A stretch of 64,000 bases of DNA, taken from contig DEHD01000008.1 of assembly GCA_002351725.1 (NCBI GenBank), positions 108,495 to 172,494 of the forward strand. Direction: 5' to 3'. Positions 41,974 to 50,050 of the stretch are shown here, piece after piece (the first letter of the stretch is position 1; each line of letters opens with the position of its first letter). The position numbers and the translations under genes were made by a program. The stretch is from Prevotella sp. UBA2809 (lineage in GTDB: Bacteria; Bacteroidota; Bacteroidia; Bacteroidales; Bacteroidaceae). The notes beneath the pieces were generated by a model. It had not been told where the DNA came from. It searched no databases and saw only the letters and a program-made list of their open reading frames with translations.

Positions 41974-43113
41974 ATGATGAATTTAAATCTGACTAATAAC
42001 ATCCAGATGCCCAACCACGAGTTGAGACGCCAGGTAATCGAACTATGTGAAAAAGTACAGAAACCATTGCTCAAACTTTCTACCAAAGATTATGTAGAAA
42101 ACGGTTTGGGACACCTTGTAGAACAATTCGACGGACAGGCTGGTCTGGTAAATATCGAAGTATTCAACGAACTACAGCATACCATCACCGGATGGCCAGG
42201 AGGAAAGCCGAATGTAGACGATTCTACACGTCCGGAGCGTGCAACTCCCTACCCAAAGCGAGTTATAGTATTCTCACCTCACCCCGACGATGATGTTATT
42301 TCAATGGGAGGAACCATTCGCCGACTGATGCAGCAGCACCATGATGTGCATATTGCATACGAGACTTCAGGTAATATCGCTGTGGGCGATGAGGAGGTTC
42401 GCCGATTCATGCACTTCATCAATGGTTTCAACACCATCTTTGCAAACGGCAGCGACGAGGTAATCAAGCACAGCTACCAGGTAGTGAAGGCCTTTCTGAA
42501 GAATAAGAAAGAGGGCGATACAGACACTGAGCAGATTCTGCGCCTTAAGGGACTTATCCGTCGTGGCGAAGCCCGATTGGCCTGCGAATATAGCGGCATC
42601 GACAGCAAGCATATCCACTTCCTCGACCTGCCCTTCTACGAGAGTGGAAAGATTGAGAAATTGCCTATGACCGAGAACGATGTCATCCCCATCCAGCAAC
42701 TCATTAGCGAGATTCAGCCACACCAGATTTACGTGGCTGCCGACCTGGCCGACCCTCATGGCACACACCGCAAGTGTACCGATGCCGTACTGGCTGCCAT
42801 CGACGAGGAAAAGAAAGCTGGTGCCGAGTGGCTTAAGGACTGCAGAGTATGGATGTATCGCGGTGCTTGGGCAGAATGGGATGTTGCCGACATCGAGATG
42901 TGTGTGCCAATGAGCCCTGAGGAGTTGCGCGAGAAGCGAAACGCTATCCTGCGCCATCAGAGTCAGATGGAAAGTGCCCCATTCCTTGGCAACGACGAAC
43001 GCCTGTTCTGGCAGCGTGCTGAGGACAGAAACCGCGAAACAGCCAAGCATTATGACAATCTTGGACTGGCTTGCTACGAGGCGATGGAGGCATTTGTGGA
43101 ATATAAATTCTAA
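41974..43113 (+). CDS. PIG-L family deacetylase (C-terminal half of a NagB-fusion type protein)
   Basis: This 379-residue protein has an N-terminal helical linker, the segment FNELQHTITGWPGGKPN, and a PIG-L/LmbE deacetylase domain with the zinc motif FSPHPDDDVISMGGT (about 101-115) and ADPHGTHRKC near 250. I recall that many Bacteroidetes carry one long protein with a glucosamine-6-phosphate deaminase (NagB) domain followed by exactly this linker and domain. Here the NagB part is absent and a promoter precedes the ATG. It probably removes an acetyl group from an amino sugar. Its neighbour is a GH20 hexosaminidase, which fits amino-sugar use. Confidence 0.82.
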   Translation: MMNLNLTNNIQMPNHELRRQVIELCEKVQKPLLKLSTKDYVENGLGHLVEQFDGQAGLVNIEVFNELQHTITGWPGGKPNVDDSTRPERATPYPKRVIVFSPHPDDDVISMGGTIRRLMQQHHDVHIAYETSGNIAVGDEEVRRFMHFINGFNTIFANGSDEVIKHSYQVVKAFLKNKKEGDTDTEQILRLKGLIRRGEARLACEYSGIDSKHIHFLDLPFYESGKIEKLPMTENDVIPIQQLISEIQPHQIYVAADLADPHGTHRKCTDAVLAAIDEEKKAGAEWLKDCRVWMYRGAWAEWDVADIEMCVPMSPEELREKRNAILRHQSQMESAPFLGNDERLFWQRAEDRNRETAKHYDNLGLACYEAMEAFVEYKF

Positions 43114-43119
43114 TTTTTA

Positions 43120-43186
43120 GCAACGGAAAACAGGACTTGAGGACTTTTTTACTGCGAATTAATCCTTTTGTCCTGTAGTCCGTTGC
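43120..43186. repeat. GCAACGGACTACA palindromic element, copy B
   Basis: GCAACGG...ACAGGAC and GTCCTGTAGTCCGTTGC form an imperfect stem between the PIG-L and GH20 genes; related to copy A at 36643-36701. It may act as a terminator-like or mRNA-stabilising hairpin. Confidence 0.75.
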
Positions 43187-43208
43187 AAAATAAAAACTAA
43201 ATAGCATT

Positions 43209-44804
43209 ATGAACTTTAATTTCAAACCACTAGTGCTTTTAGCACTAATCGCATTTAACTATTCGTTGTTTACATCGGCTGCAGAGCCGGCAGATTACGA
43301 GGTTGTTCCCCTGCCCCAATCGTTCACCCGAATGGATGGCACACCTTTCATCCTAACTGGTAAGGTGCAGATACTTGCACCATCCAGTCTGCAGCGAGAG
43401 GCTGAATTCCTGCAGCAGTATATAAAAGATGTTGCTGCCGTACAGCTGCCCATAGTTCAGAAGCGAGTAAAAAACATCCGCTACATCGAGCTTAAACTTG
43501 CTGCCGTATGCGTAAACAAGGAGGGCTACCACATGAGTGTTAACCAGAATGGTGTAACCATAACAGGCGATGATGCAGCTGGAGTGTTCTATGGTGTCCA
43601 GACTTTGCGTAAGGCACTTTCTGACTCAAAGATACTCTCTCCTGCCGAGATTGCCGACCATCCACGATTCTCTTGGCGAGGAATGCATCTCGACTGCTCG
43701 CGCCACTTCTTCTCAGTCGATTTCATAAAGAAGTACATCGACCTGTTGGCGCTTCACAACATGAACACCTTCCACTGGCACCTTACCGACGATCAGGGCT
43801 GGCGCATAGAAATAAAGAAATATCCCGAACTTACCACTATCGGCTCTATGCGTTCGGGCACCACTCTTGGCACCAATTCAGATCTCGATGATGGTATACC
43901 TCACGGAGGATTCTACACTCAGCAGCAGGCTCGCGAGATAGTAAGATATGCAACCGAGCGTCACATCACCGTAGTTCCCGAGATTGATATGCCAGGCCAC
44001 ATGCTGGCCGCTTTGGCATGTTATCCTGAACTGGGATGCACAGGAGGCCCATACGAGGTTGGACACTATTGGGGTGTTTATACCGATGTGCTCTGCGTCG
44101 CTAACCCAAAGGTTTACGAGTTTGTAGAAGGTGTGCTTGCAGAAATCATGGACATATTCCCATCAGAGGTAATTCATATTGGAGGCGACGAAGCTCCCAC
44201 TGATAAGTGGGATGCCTGTGTTAAATGCAGCAAGCTGCCAAATAAACAAAGCTACTTTACTCGCCGGATTTTCGATTTCATCACAGCCCACCATCGCCGT
44301 GTACTGGGTTGGGACGAAATTCTCGACGGAGCTCCTGCAGATGCTATGATAATGTCGTGGCAAGGTATGGAGCCTGGTGCAAAGGCAGCAAAGTTGGGAC
44401 ATGATGTAGTGATGGCTCCAACATCTCACGTTTACTTTGACTACCAGCAGGCCGAAGAAACAGTACACGAGCCTTCACGCTGTAGCGGACTTATTAATGT
44501 AGAGAAGGTTTACAGCCTCGAGCCAGCTCCCGATAACATACCAGCTTCAGCCCGCCAGCATATTCTGGGCGGACAGGCTAACATCTGGACCGAGTACATC
44601 TTTACCGAAGGTATGGTAGAATATCAGGCATTGCCCCGCATGTCGGCTCTGGCCGAAGTGCTATGGACAATGCCTGAAGCAAAAAATTATCAATATTTTG
44701 TGGAGCGTCTAACTCGTTTCACTCAACTCTATGAGCTCTACCACTATCAGTATGCCAAGCATCTGTGGCCCGAGCGTCAACTCCCAAGCCGCTGGCGATT
44801 CTAG
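43209..44804 (+). CDS. Beta-N-acetylhexosaminidase, GH20
   Basis: This 531-residue exported enzyme has a signal peptide (about 1-24), a GH20b N-terminal domain (about 30-150), and a catalytic barrel with HLTDDQGWRIEIKKYP (about 191-206) and the catalytic Asp-Glu pair D327-E328 in VIHIGGDEAPTDKW. It removes terminal GlcNAc or GalNAc from glycans in the periplasm or outside the cell. No SusC/D partners are close by. Confidence 0.95.
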   Translation: MNFNFKPLVLLALIAFNYSLFTSAAEPADYEVVPLPQSFTRMDGTPFILTGKVQILAPSSLQREAEFLQQYIKDVAAVQLPIVQKRVKNIRYIELKLAAVCVNKEGYHMSVNQNGVTITGDDAAGVFYGVQTLRKALSDSKILSPAEIADHPRFSWRGMHLDCSRHFFSVDFIKKYIDLLALHNMNTFHWHLTDDQGWRIEIKKYPELTTIGSMRSGTTLGTNSDLDDGIPHGGFYTQQQAREIVRYATERHITVVPEIDMPGHMLAALACYPELGCTGGPYEVGHYWGVYTDVLCVANPKVYEFVEGVLAEIMDIFPSEVIHIGGDEAPTDKWDACVKCSKLPNKQSYFTRRIFDFITAHHRRVLGWDEILDGAPADAMIMSWQGMEPGAKAAKLGHDVVMAPTSHVYFDYQQAEETVHEPSRCSGLINVEKVYSLEPAPDNIPASARQHILGGQANIWTEYIFTEGMVEYQALPRMSALAEVLWTMPEAKNYQYFVERLTRFTQLYELYHYQYAKHLWPERQLPSRWRF

Positions 44805-44811
44805 TTTTAAC

Positions 44812-45606
44812 CTACTTCTTTATTTCTATATCCCGCTTCACGTTGTTGCGTATCTTTGTAAGATAGCTCTTCATTCCCGCGGCATCTTTTTTGTCTATTA
44901 TCTCCAGCAGCTCTTTCAACTCCGTACGAATCTGTGCCACCTGGTCGCCAGTGTATGGGTTGAACAGTATTTCCTGCAACAGATAGTCATCCTCATTCAG
45001 CACACCCTTTGCTATACGCATATGGCGCTTGAATGTTGTACCAGGAGCATCCTGATGCTTCATCACAGCAGCAAACACGAATGTGCTTACGAATGGAATC
45101 GAAAGCGAGTAAGCCACAGTCTTATCGTGCTCCTCGAAGGTGTACTCATAAATGTTCAGTCCCAGCTTGCTGTAAAGGTCTTTGAAGAAGATGCGGCCCA
45201 TATAGTCGCCCTCGCTGATGATGATGGCATTCTCCTCGCTCAACTGCTGAAGGTTGGCAAAGGTTGGTCCGAACATTGGGTGAGTCGATACATAGCGCAT
45301 GCCAGTCTTTTCGTAAAAATCCTTCAGATCGGTCTTTACACTGGCGATATCGCTGATGATACACTCCTTAGGCAGGTAAGGTATCACCTCTTCAAACACA
45401 GGTATAGTATATTTCAGCGTCACTGCATTAATCAACAGCTCGGGCTTGAATTCCTTAATCTCCTCGAACGAGGTGAAGCGCTGACAGTTGTAAGTAAACC
45501 TCATGCGTTTGGGGTCTCTCTCAAACACAGCCACCTCGTGGTCAAAACTCAGCAGGTCGATGAAGAACGACCCCATCTTTCCTGCTCCCATTACTAGAAT
45601 TTTCAT
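44812..45606 (-). CDS. tyrA: Prephenate dehydrogenase
   Basis: This 264-residue NAD(P)-dependent enzyme makes 4-hydroxyphenylpyruvate for tyrosine. It has the Rossmann GAGKMGSFF at 8-16, SDIASVKTDL, and the active-site STHPMFGPT with its His. The C-terminal helical domain follows. No ACT domain is attached. It is the last gene of the Phe/Tyr operon. Confidence 0.92.
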   Translation of the reverse strand: MKILVMGAGKMGSFFIDLLSFDHEVAVFERDPKRMRFTYNCQRFTSFEEIKEFKPELLINAVTLKYTIPVFEEVIPYLPKECIISDIASVKTDLKDFYEKTGMRYVSTHPMFGPTFANLQQLSEENAIIISEGDYMGRIFFKDLYSKLGLNIYEYTFEEHDKTVAYSLSIPFVSTFVFAAVMKHQDAPGTTFKRHMRIAKGVLNEDDYLLQEILFNPYTGDQVAQIRTELKELLEIIDKKDAAGMKSYLTKIRNNVKRDIEIKK

Positions 45607-45608
45607 TT

Positions 45609-45647
45609 AGAATGTAAAAATTAGAAAATGTAACAATGTAAAAATTA
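45609..45647. repeat. AT-rich tandem repeat before tyrA
   Basis: AATGTAAAAATTA-type units fill the gap to the DAHP synthase gene and overlap its stop codon. Confidence 0.5.
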
Positions 45648-46709
45648 CTTGTTAATAATCTCTATCTGCTGGCGGACGCTCTCCTCGTGGATGTTCTCGA
45701 ATACGTGAGCAACGAACTCAGGATCCATACCACAGAGTGACCCCTGTGCACCACGCTTGTTCAGAATCTCGTTGTAACGATTTGCCTGCAGAACAGTCAT
45801 ATTGTGCTCCTTCTTGTACTGACCAATCTCACGACATACGCGCATACGCTTTGCCAACAGATCCATCAGCTGATTGTCAAGCTCGTCAATCTGCTTACGC
45901 AGCTGTGTAATACCCTCGGTAGTGGTCTTCTCATCACGGATTACCAACAGACTCAGTATGTAGTCCAAAACATCAGGAGTTACCTGCTGCTTAGCATCAC
46001 TCCAAGCCTTGTCAGGATCGCAGTGACTCTCAACAATCAGTCCGTCAAATCCCAGGTCCATAGCCTGCTGACAAAGTGGAGCTACCAGCTCGCGACGACC
46101 TCCGATGTGACTTGGATCGCTGATGATAGGCAACTCTGGTATACGACGACGCAGCTCGATAGGAATCTGCCACATTGGGGCATTACGGTAAATCTTCTGC
46201 TCGTAGCTTGAGAAACCGCGATGTATTGCTCCCAAACGTTTGATACCAGCCTGATTCAGACGCTCCATCGCACCAATCCACAGTTCCAGATCGGGGTTCA
46301 CAGGATTCTTTACGAATACAGGAATGTCAACACCCCGCAGCGAGTCGGCAATAGCCTGCATTGCAAATGGGTTAGCTGATGTACGCGCACCAATCCAAAG
46401 AATATCGATGCCATGCTTCAGCGACAGCTCAACATGCTCTGGTGTAGCAACCTCAGTAGAAACCAACATCTTGGTCTCCTTCTTCACCTGCTCCATCCAA
46501 ACCAGAGCGGGCTCTCCATGCCCTTCAAAACCACCTGGCTTGGTACGTGGCTTCCACACGCCAGCGCGGAAGTTGTGGCAGCCTTTCATTGCCAGCTGCT
46601 TTGCGGTAGTCATCACTTGTTCCTCGGTCTCAGCAGAGCAAGGGCCTGCAATAACGAAGGGACGTTCATTGTCACTTGGTAAGTTCAGTGGAGATAATTC
46701 TAATTCCAT
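45645..46709 (-). CDS. Bifunctional DAHP synthase / chorismate mutase
   Basis: The protein has 354 residues. The N-terminal domain (about 1-260) is a KDO8P-like (type I beta) DAHP synthase: IAGPCSAETEEQV, FRAGVWKPRTKPGGFEGHG, LGAIHRGFSS and DPSHIGGRRELV are visible. The C-terminal domain (about 265-354) is an AroQ chorismate mutase: LRKQIDELDNQLMDLLAKRMRVCREIGQYKKEH. It thus supplies both the first step of the shikimate route and prephenate. Control by allosteric binding to the mutase domain is likely, and attenuation acts on the whole operon. Confidence 0.94.
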   Translation of the reverse strand: MELELSPLNLPSDNERPFVIAGPCSAETEEQVMTTAKQLAMKGCHNFRAGVWKPRTKPGGFEGHGEPALVWMEQVKKETKMLVSTEVATPEHVELSLKHGIDILWIGARTSANPFAMQAIADSLRGVDIPVFVKNPVNPDLELWIGAMERLNQAGIKRLGAIHRGFSSYEQKIYRNAPMWQIPIELRRRIPELPIISDPSHIGGRRELVAPLCQQAMDLGFDGLIVESHCDPDKAWSDAKQQVTPDVLDYILSLLVIRDEKTTTEGITQLRKQIDELDNQLMDLLAKRMRVCREIGQYKKEHNMTVLQANRYNEILNKRGAQGSLCGMDPEFVAHVFENIHEESVRQQIEIINK

Positions 46710-46737
46710 GATTATATTTTTTATTTTTATTATTTCA

Positions 46738-47901
46738 CTATTTTACAACTTTCTCAATGCGCTCAAGAGCTTGCTGTATTTTCTCCTCCTTGGCACAGAG
46801 TGAGATTCGGATGTAACGCTGACCGTTACTGCCGAAAATGAATCCTGGTGTGATAAACACACGAGCCTCGTGCAGAATCTTCTCTGTCAGATCCTCTACG
46901 TTCTTGATATCGGCAGGTATCTTTCCCCAGAGGAACATACCAACCTGATTCTTGTCGTATGTGCATCCCAGAAGATCCATAATTTTCTCGGCCCACTGAC
47001 GACGACGTGCGTAGGTATTGATATTGTACTCGCGATGCCAGTCGTCTGTATTATTGTAAGCCTCTGCTGCAGCCAGCTGGATACCACGGAATGTTCCGCT
47101 CTCAATGTTCGACTGCACTTTAAGAATCCATTGTATAAACTGAGCGTTTGCCACACACATTCCCACACGCCAACCTGGCATGTTATGACTCTTCGACATT
47201 GAGTTCAACTCTATGCAGCAGTCCTTTGCACCAGGAACCTGCATTATTGACAGATGCTCCTCGCTCAGAATCAGACTGTATGGATTGTCGTTTACCACCA
47301 CGATGTTGTGGTCTTTGGCAAACTTCACCAGTCTCTCGTATGTAGCGCGCTGGGCACGTCCTCCTGTAGGCATGTTAGGATAGTTGGTCCACATCAGCTT
47401 TACCTTCGACAGATCCATCTTCTCAAGCTCATCAAAGTCGGGCTGCCATCCGTTGTCCTCACGCAGGTTGTAGTTCACTATCTTTGCGCCAAGAATCTTG
47501 CTCAGCGATGTATATGTTGGGTAGCCAGGATTAGGCACCAACACCTCTTCGCCTGGATTCACAAAGGCCAGCGTTACGTGCAGAATACCCTCTTTCGAAC
47601 CAATCAGTGGCAGCACTTCGCTCTTGCCGTCTACATCTACGCCATACCAGCGTTTGTAGAATCCAGCCATAGCTTCGCGCAGTTCGGGAATACCCATTGT
47701 CAACTGATATCCGTGAGTGTCAGGACGCTTAGCCACCTCACAGAGTTTGTTAATGGTCTCAGTAGATGGCGGCATATCGGGACTACCGATAGCCAGACTT
47801 ATAATGTCCTTGCCCTCGGCATTCATTTGTGCCACCTCTTTAAGTTTCTTGCTGAAGTAGTACTCTTGTACTAAACTCAATCTATCTGCTGGTTGTATCA
47901 T
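46738..47901 (-). CDS. Class I/II aminotransferase, likely aromatic
   Basis: This 387-residue PLP enzyme has the Schiff-base Lys in NSMSKSHNMPGWRVG, the substrate-binding Arg near the C-terminus (YIRISLC), and NYPNMPTGG. ATG 47901 (MIQPADRLSL) is chosen; a TTG nine bases upstream lies in a repeat. Its position between pheA and DAHP synthase suggests transamination of phenylpyruvate and 4-hydroxyphenylpyruvate, the last step to Phe and Tyr. It could also accept aspartate. Confidence 0.88.
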   Translation of the reverse strand: MIQPADRLSLVQEYYFSKKLKEVAQMNAEGKDIISLAIGSPDMPPSTETINKLCEVAKRPDTHGYQLTMGIPELREAMAGFYKRWYGVDVDGKSEVLPLIGSKEGILHVTLAFVNPGEEVLVPNPGYPTYTSLSKILGAKIVNYNLREDNGWQPDFDELEKMDLSKVKLMWTNYPNMPTGGRAQRATYERLVKFAKDHNIVVVNDNPYSLILSEEHLSIMQVPGAKDCCIELNSMSKSHNMPGWRVGMCVANAQFIQWILKVQSNIESGTFRGIQLAAAEAYNNTDDWHREYNINTYARRRQWAEKIMDLLGCTYDKNQVGMFLWGKIPADIKNVEDLTEKILHEARVFITPGFIFGSNGQRYIRISLCAKEEKIQQALERIEKVVK

Positions 47902-47918
47902 AATGTTCAATGTTCAAT
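47902..47918. repeat. Short heptamer repeat (AATGTTC)
   Basis: Two full units and a partial one fill the 12-base gap between pheA and the aminotransferase gene and overlap the pheA stop. On the other strand it reads GAACATT, the unit family found inside cobU. Confidence 0.6.
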
Positions 47919-48756
47919 TCGTCTGCTTTCCGTCTTTGTACTCTCCAAGAATCTTCAGATCCTTCGTCAGCGGTATTATCGCATCCACTGCCTGACGGTA
48001 TCGTGTCAAGTCGTTATACATCACGTCTACATAGAACAGATACTCCCACTCTTTTCCGATGATGGGCAGACTCTGAATCTTTGTAAGATTTATCTTGTAG
48101 AACGAGAGTATTGCCAGAACATGACTCAGCGAACCCTCCTCGTGAGGTAGCGAGAAAACTATGCTGCTCTTATTGGCCTCAGTCAGCGGACGCAGCATGT
48201 CGGCCTTATTTGGATTGCTTACTACCAGGAAACGGGTAAAGTTATGCTTATTGTCCTCAATGTGATCTTCAAGAACCTTCAGTCCGTACAGCTTTGCTGC
48301 CTCAGCGTGACAAATGGCAGCCCATCCGCGCTTCTGTCCCTCAGCTATCATCTTTGCCGAGCCTGCAGTGTCCTCAGCTTCAACGTTCTTCAGCTGTGGA
48401 TGATTTGCCAAGAAGTCACGACATTGCATCAATGCTACTGGGTGCGAGTGTACTTCGGTAATAGTGTCCCAATCGTCCTCGGGCAGGCAACAGATACAGT
48501 GGGTGATGTGCAGCTTGTGCTCACCTACTACCGATGTGCCGCTATCGCGCAGCAGTTCGTAATTGTGCAGCAGACTACCTGCTATTGTATTCTCAATAGC
48601 CAGCATACCTATAGCTGTGGGATCCTGCTTAATCTGCTGGAACACCTGTTCGAAGGTGCTGCAGCAAATAAGCTGTATCTGTTCCCCCTCGAAGTAAAGG
48701 TGTGCCGCTATATCGTGGAACGACCCTATCAGTCCTTGTATTGCAATTCTCTTCAT
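47914..48756 (-). CDS. pheA: Prephenate dehydratase
   Basis: This 280-residue enzyme makes phenylpyruvate. It has IQGLIGSFHDIAAHLYF at the N-terminus, the catalytic-region NTIAGSLLHNYELL, and TRFLVVS before a C-terminal ACT domain (about 195-275, SSIVFSLPHEEGSLSHVLAIL), which binds Phe for feedback inhibition. It is the first structural gene after the attenuator at 48781-48966. Confidence 0.94.
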   Translation of the reverse strand: MKRIAIQGLIGSFHDIAAHLYFEGEQIQLICCSTFEQVFQQIKQDPTAIGMLAIENTIAGSLLHNYELLRDSGTSVVGEHKLHITHCICCLPEDDWDTITEVHSHPVALMQCRDFLANHPQLKNVEAEDTAGSAKMIAEGQKRGWAAICHAEAAKLYGLKVLEDHIEDNKHNFTRFLVVSNPNKADMLRPLTEANKSSIVFSLPHEEGSLSHVLAILSFYKINLTKIQSLPIIGKEWEYLFYVDVMYNDLTRYRQAVDAIIPLTKDLKILGEYKDGKQTN

Positions 48757-48780
48757 TATCTAACAATCTTACTTTCTCGC

Positions 48781-48882
48781 TCTAAAAACAAGTCCCGCTA
48801 TCACTTTGTTGTGAAGCGGGACCTTGTTGTTTTATCTTCCTATTGTCATAAGTTGAATTCTATACGCAACTTCCCGCTTCAC
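48781..48882 (-). promoter_or_regulatory. Phe/Tyr attenuator: terminator and antiterminator
   Basis: On the minus strand GTCCCGCTTCAC (48822-48811) can pair with GTGATAGCGGGAC (48804-48792) to form a terminator followed by TTGTTTTT. Alternatively TCCCGCTTCAC (48821-48811) pairs perfectly over 11 bp with GTGAAGCGGGA (48882-48872), which lies inside the leader ORF at codons 19-22. The two structures exclude each other. A ribosome stalled on the upstream Phe/Tyr codons leaves the 48882-48872 segment free and favours readthrough. A ribosome that reaches the leader stop covers it and favours termination. Confidence 0.85.
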
Positions 48883-48937
48883 AGTTCTCTGCAAAGTAAA
48901 AATAAAAGCCGTAAAACCAAGCATTCAACATTGACAT
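48860..48937 (-). CDS. Phe/Tyr leader peptide
   Basis: A 25-codon ORF (ATG 48937 to TAG 48860) lies between the operon promoter and pheA. Codons 8-15 read FYGFYFYF: four Phe and three Tyr in eight codons. This is the hallmark of an attenuation leader peptide that senses charged tRNA-Phe and tRNA-Tyr. The operon that follows makes exactly these two amino acids. Confidence 0.88.
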   Translation of the reverse strand: MSMLNAWFYGFYFYFAENCEAGSCV

Positions 48938-48965
48938 ATCTTTCTAATTTTATTGATTTCGACTG

Positions 48966-48973
48966 CAAAAGTA
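48966..48973 (-). promoter_or_regulatory. Phe/Tyr operon promoter -7 element
   Basis: Minus-strand TACTTTTG followed by CAG; the leader ATG is 29 bases downstream and pheA about 210 bases. Confidence 0.65.
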
Positions 48974-49066
48974 AAGTATTTCCACGAAACCACCAAATAA
49001 AATGATAGAAATTTTGTGTTTTTGCTTACTTTTTCAAAAAATATGCGATATATAGCAGATTTTATG

Positions 49067-49074
49067 TAATTTTG
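49067..49074 (+). promoter_or_regulatory. Promoter -7 element of the BASS transporter gene
   Basis: TAATTTTG followed by CAGC, 16 bases before the ATG; divergent from the Phe/Tyr operon. Confidence 0.6.
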
Positions 49075-49090
49075 CAGCGAAAATATATAA

Positions 49091-50011
49091 ATGATGAAGA
49101 AACTCTGCAATTACATTTCAAAATATATGGGCGCTATAGTCGTGCTGGTTGCTGCTGTAGCTCTATTCTGGCCATCATCGTTTCTTTGGGTAGACACATG
49201 GGCCATTAACCCCATGTTAGGCGTCATCATGTTCGGCATGGGATTAACACTATCGCCACAAGATTTCCGTATCGTCTTCAGCCGACCTAAGGATATTATC
49301 ATAGGTTGCCTGGCACAGTTCACGATTATGCCGCTGTTGGCATTAGGATTGTCGTGGGCTTTTGCATTACCCAAGGAGTTAGCACTGGGTGTTATCCTGG
49401 TTGGCTGCTGTCCTGGAGGCACAGCTTCGAATGTGATTACCTATCTGGCCAAAGGCGATTTAGCTCTATCTGTAGGCATGACGGCAACGTCTACCCTACT
49501 TGCCCCGTTGATTACACCATTATTAGTATGGCTGCTGGCAGGAACGATGGTAGAAGTTGATACCATCGGCATGCTGCTGAGTATCGTATATGTGGTGATT
49601 GCGCCAATAGCCGTAGGACTTGTATTCCAGCGTTACCTGCCAAAGTTTACCAAAAGCATAGTGCCATATCTGCCAGCATTCTCATCAGTTGTGATTGCTT
49701 TTGTGGTAGGAATAGTTGTCTCGCATAATGCCGACAGGTTGCTTGTGGGCGGAATGATAGTAGTGCTGGTAGTGATGCTCCACAATCTATGCGGATTAAG
49801 TCTGGGGTATATTATCGGACGATTGCTCGGCCTAGCCGATGCTAAGAGACGCGCCATCTCCATCGAAGTTGGAATGCAGAACTCCGGCCTGGCCTCTTCG
49901 CTGGCCACACTTCACTTTGCTGCCTTCCCTCTGGCCACGATACCTGGAGCCATATTCAGCGTATGGCATAACATAAGCGGCGCACTTGTTGCAAGGATTT
50001 ATTCAAAATAA
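49091..50011 (+). CDS. Bile acid:sodium symporter (BASS) family transporter
   Basis: This 306-residue inner membrane protein has about nine to ten hydrophobic helices. It shows the family stretch FGMGLTLSPQDFRIVFSRP, the GCCPGGTASNVITYLAKGDLALSV crossover motif that forms the sodium site, and EVGMQNSGLASSLATLHF in the second half. It imports an organic anion with sodium; in bacteria the substrates include pantoate, pyruvate-like acids and bile acids, so the specificity is open. Confidence 0.88.
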   Translation: MMKKLCNYISKYMGAIVVLVAAVALFWPSSFLWVDTWAINPMLGVIMFGMGLTLSPQDFRIVFSRPKDIIIGCLAQFTIMPLLALGLSWAFALPKELALGVILVGCCPGGTASNVITYLAKGDLALSVGMTATSTLLAPLITPLLVWLLAGTMVEVDTIGMLLSIVYVVIAPIAVGLVFQRYLPKFTKSIVPYLPAFSSVVIAFVVGIVVSHNADRLLVGGMIVVLVVMLHNLCGLSLGYIIGRLLGLADAKRRAISIEVGMQNSGLASSLATLHFAAFPLATIPGAIFSVWHNISGALVARIYSK

Positions 50012-50046
50012 ATAATCCCCGCCAAATCTGGTGGGGATTATTTGTT
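50009..50046. terminator. Bidirectional terminator between BASS gene and atpG
   Basis: AATAATCCCCGCC AAATCT GGTGGGGATTATT with A and T runs on both sides, shared by the two convergent genes. Confidence 0.88.
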
Positions 50047-50050
50047 GTTA

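Noticed and set aside
49030..49090. Leader-peptide attenuator for the BASS transporter
   Set aside because: The distance from promoter to ATG is about 16 bases; no room for leader ORF or hairpins.
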